Source: a virus
IMG/VR virus record: IMGVR_UViG_3300008954_003312
Span: 1-64,000 of that record
Length of the DNA: 64,000 bases
Reading direction: 5' to 3' (one strand)
Part shown: positions 63,304 to 64,000 of the stretch, in pieces
How the letters are laid out: each line of letters opens with the position of its first letter
Numbering within the stretch: position 1 is the first letter of the stretch
Notes under the pieces: generated by a model
Told to the model about the DNA's origin: nothing
What the model saw: only the letters and a program-made list of their open reading frames with translations
Databases searched by the model: none
Made by a program: the position numbers and the translations under genes

Positions 63304-64000
63304 TGGCTATAATCAATAAGTCAAATCAGATAAAGGAAATAATAAAGTGTGGAAAAGATCCTACTTATTTTTTTAATAGCTACCTAAGAATTCAACACCC
63401 TGTAAGGGGGCTGATTCCGTTTGACACATATCAGTTTCAAGATGAGTGTGTTGATACATTTATAGAAAATAGATTTTCAATAGTTCTTAAATCCAGGCAG
63501 CTAGGAATGTCAACACTGGCTGCAGCATACGCTGTCTGGCTAGCACTATTTCAAAAAGATAAAAATATTCTCATTATTGCTACTAAGCTTAGTGTGGCAC
63601 AAAACTTTATATCTAAAGTCAAGATAATGATACGAAGCCTTCCAGCCTGGCTTGTCCTACCTCAGATTGTAACAAACAATAAACAGCTTTTAGAATTTAG
63701 TCATGGATCTTCAATCAAGGCTGTTCCAACTTCAGAAGATGCAGGTAGGTCAGAAGCACTTTCACTTTTGATTATTGATGAGGCAGCGTTTGTTCGTAAT
63801 TTTGATGAACTGTGGATGGGACTCTATCCTACAATCTCAACAGGTGGACGAGTTATTATATTGTCTACGCCTAACGGTGTAGGTGGGCAGTATTATAAGC
63901 TTTATACAGATGCTGAAGCAGGATTAAATGAGTTTAAGTCAATTAAGATACCATGGGACGCTCACCCAGAACGAGATCAAGACTGGTTTGATAAGACAAC
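63303..64000 (+). CDS. Terminase large subunit, gp17-like (3' truncated by window end)
   Basis: The first 232 residues of the packaging motor are present and the frame is open at the window end. The Walker A-like loop SRQLGMST at residues 64-71 is the T4 gp17-type variant (SRQLGKT), Walker B is LLIIDEAAF near 155-163, and ILSTPNG near 185 is the coupling motif III. FDTYQFQDE is the adenine/Q-motif region. The C-terminal nuclease domain lies beyond the window. Confidence 0.92.
   Translation, partial: MAIINKSNQIKEIIKCGKDPTYFFNSYLRIQHPVRGLIPFDTYQFQDECVDTFIENRFSIVLKSRQLGMSTLAAAYAVWLALFQKDKNILIIATKLSVAQNFISKVKIMIRSLPAWLVLPQIVTNNKQLLEFSHGSSIKAVPTSEDAGRSEALSLLIIDEAAFVRNFDELWMGLYPTISTGGRVIILSTPNGVGGQYYKLYTDAEAGLNEFKSIKIPWDAHPERDQDWFDKT

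Noticed and set aside
1-64000. Prophage, insertion sequence, diversity-generating retroelement or tRNA genes
   Set aside because: No integrase, transposase, reverse transcriptase, terminal repeats or cloverleaf-like segment was found by eye, and gaps are too short to hold most RNA genes.

Overview
The window is part of the genome of a large, AT-rich tailed dsDNA virus with a contractile, T4-type tail; it is not a cellular chromosome. Reasons: every supported gene lies on the + strand, genes are packed with 1-4 bp overlaps, and T4-type genes are recognisable. These are baseplate wedge gp25 and gp6, a gp5-like hub spike, a gp55-like late sigma factor, a RuvC-type resolvase, a DnaG-type primase, an Mre11/Rad50 (gp47/gp46) pair and a gp17-like terminase with the motif SRQLGMST. 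The gene content resembles marine T4-like phages, some of which (for example cyanophage P-SSM2) are known to carry lipopolysaccharide-type gene clusters. The host cannot be named from this sequence.

Region 1 (1-24748): an uninterrupted, translationally coupled surface-glycan cluster. It holds glycosyltransferases (GT2 and GT4 types), four extended-SDR nucleotide-sugar enzymes, a NodU/TobZ-type carbamoyltransferase, a sugar cupin, a polysaccharide-deacetylase-like protein, a PhyH-type dioxygenase, methyltransferases, a radical SAM/SPASM enzyme, a sulfotransferase, and a nonulosonic-acid (sialic/pseudaminic-type) block: PseB, SpsF-type cytidylyltransferase, Gfo/Idh/MocA oxidoreductase, class III aminotransferase, NeuB/PseI synthase, sugar formyltransferase, PIG-L deacetylase and GNAT. 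A short UDP-glucose-dehydrogenase-like gene closes it.

Region 2 (24754-29439): a Cas4/AddB-like Fe-S PD-(D/E)XK nuclease, two more GT4 glycosyltransferases, a small membrane protein, the late sigma factor and a possible small terminase.

Region 3 (29432-57829): virion genes, mostly baseplate and tail periphery. The hub spike, gp25 and gp6 are followed by very large beta-rich proteins with LamG-like and Fn3-like segments. Two internal duplications are visible: a C-terminal module shared by the proteins starting at 53776 and 55052, and an N-terminal module shared by those starting at 42719 and 53055. No sheath, tube, capsid or portal gene is in the window.

Region 4 (57829-64000): RuvC-like nuclease, primase, a single-chain Mre11-Rad50 fusion, a zinc-ribbon protein, a conserved small protein and the 5' part of the large terminase.

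No stretch over about 110 bp lacks a gene. The few gaps longer than 30 bp repeatedly carry an AATATTTA(AT)-like element about 23-33 bp upstream of the next start, a candidate late-promoter signal for the encoded sigma factor. I saw no tRNA, CRISPR, insertion sequence or integrase. How the regions work together is inferred: the phage would draw on host UDP-GlcNAc, CTP, PEP, PAPS and carbamoyl phosphate to build or alter a complex acidic, possibly sulfated glycan on the host surface or the virion, while the late sigma factor drives the virion operons.
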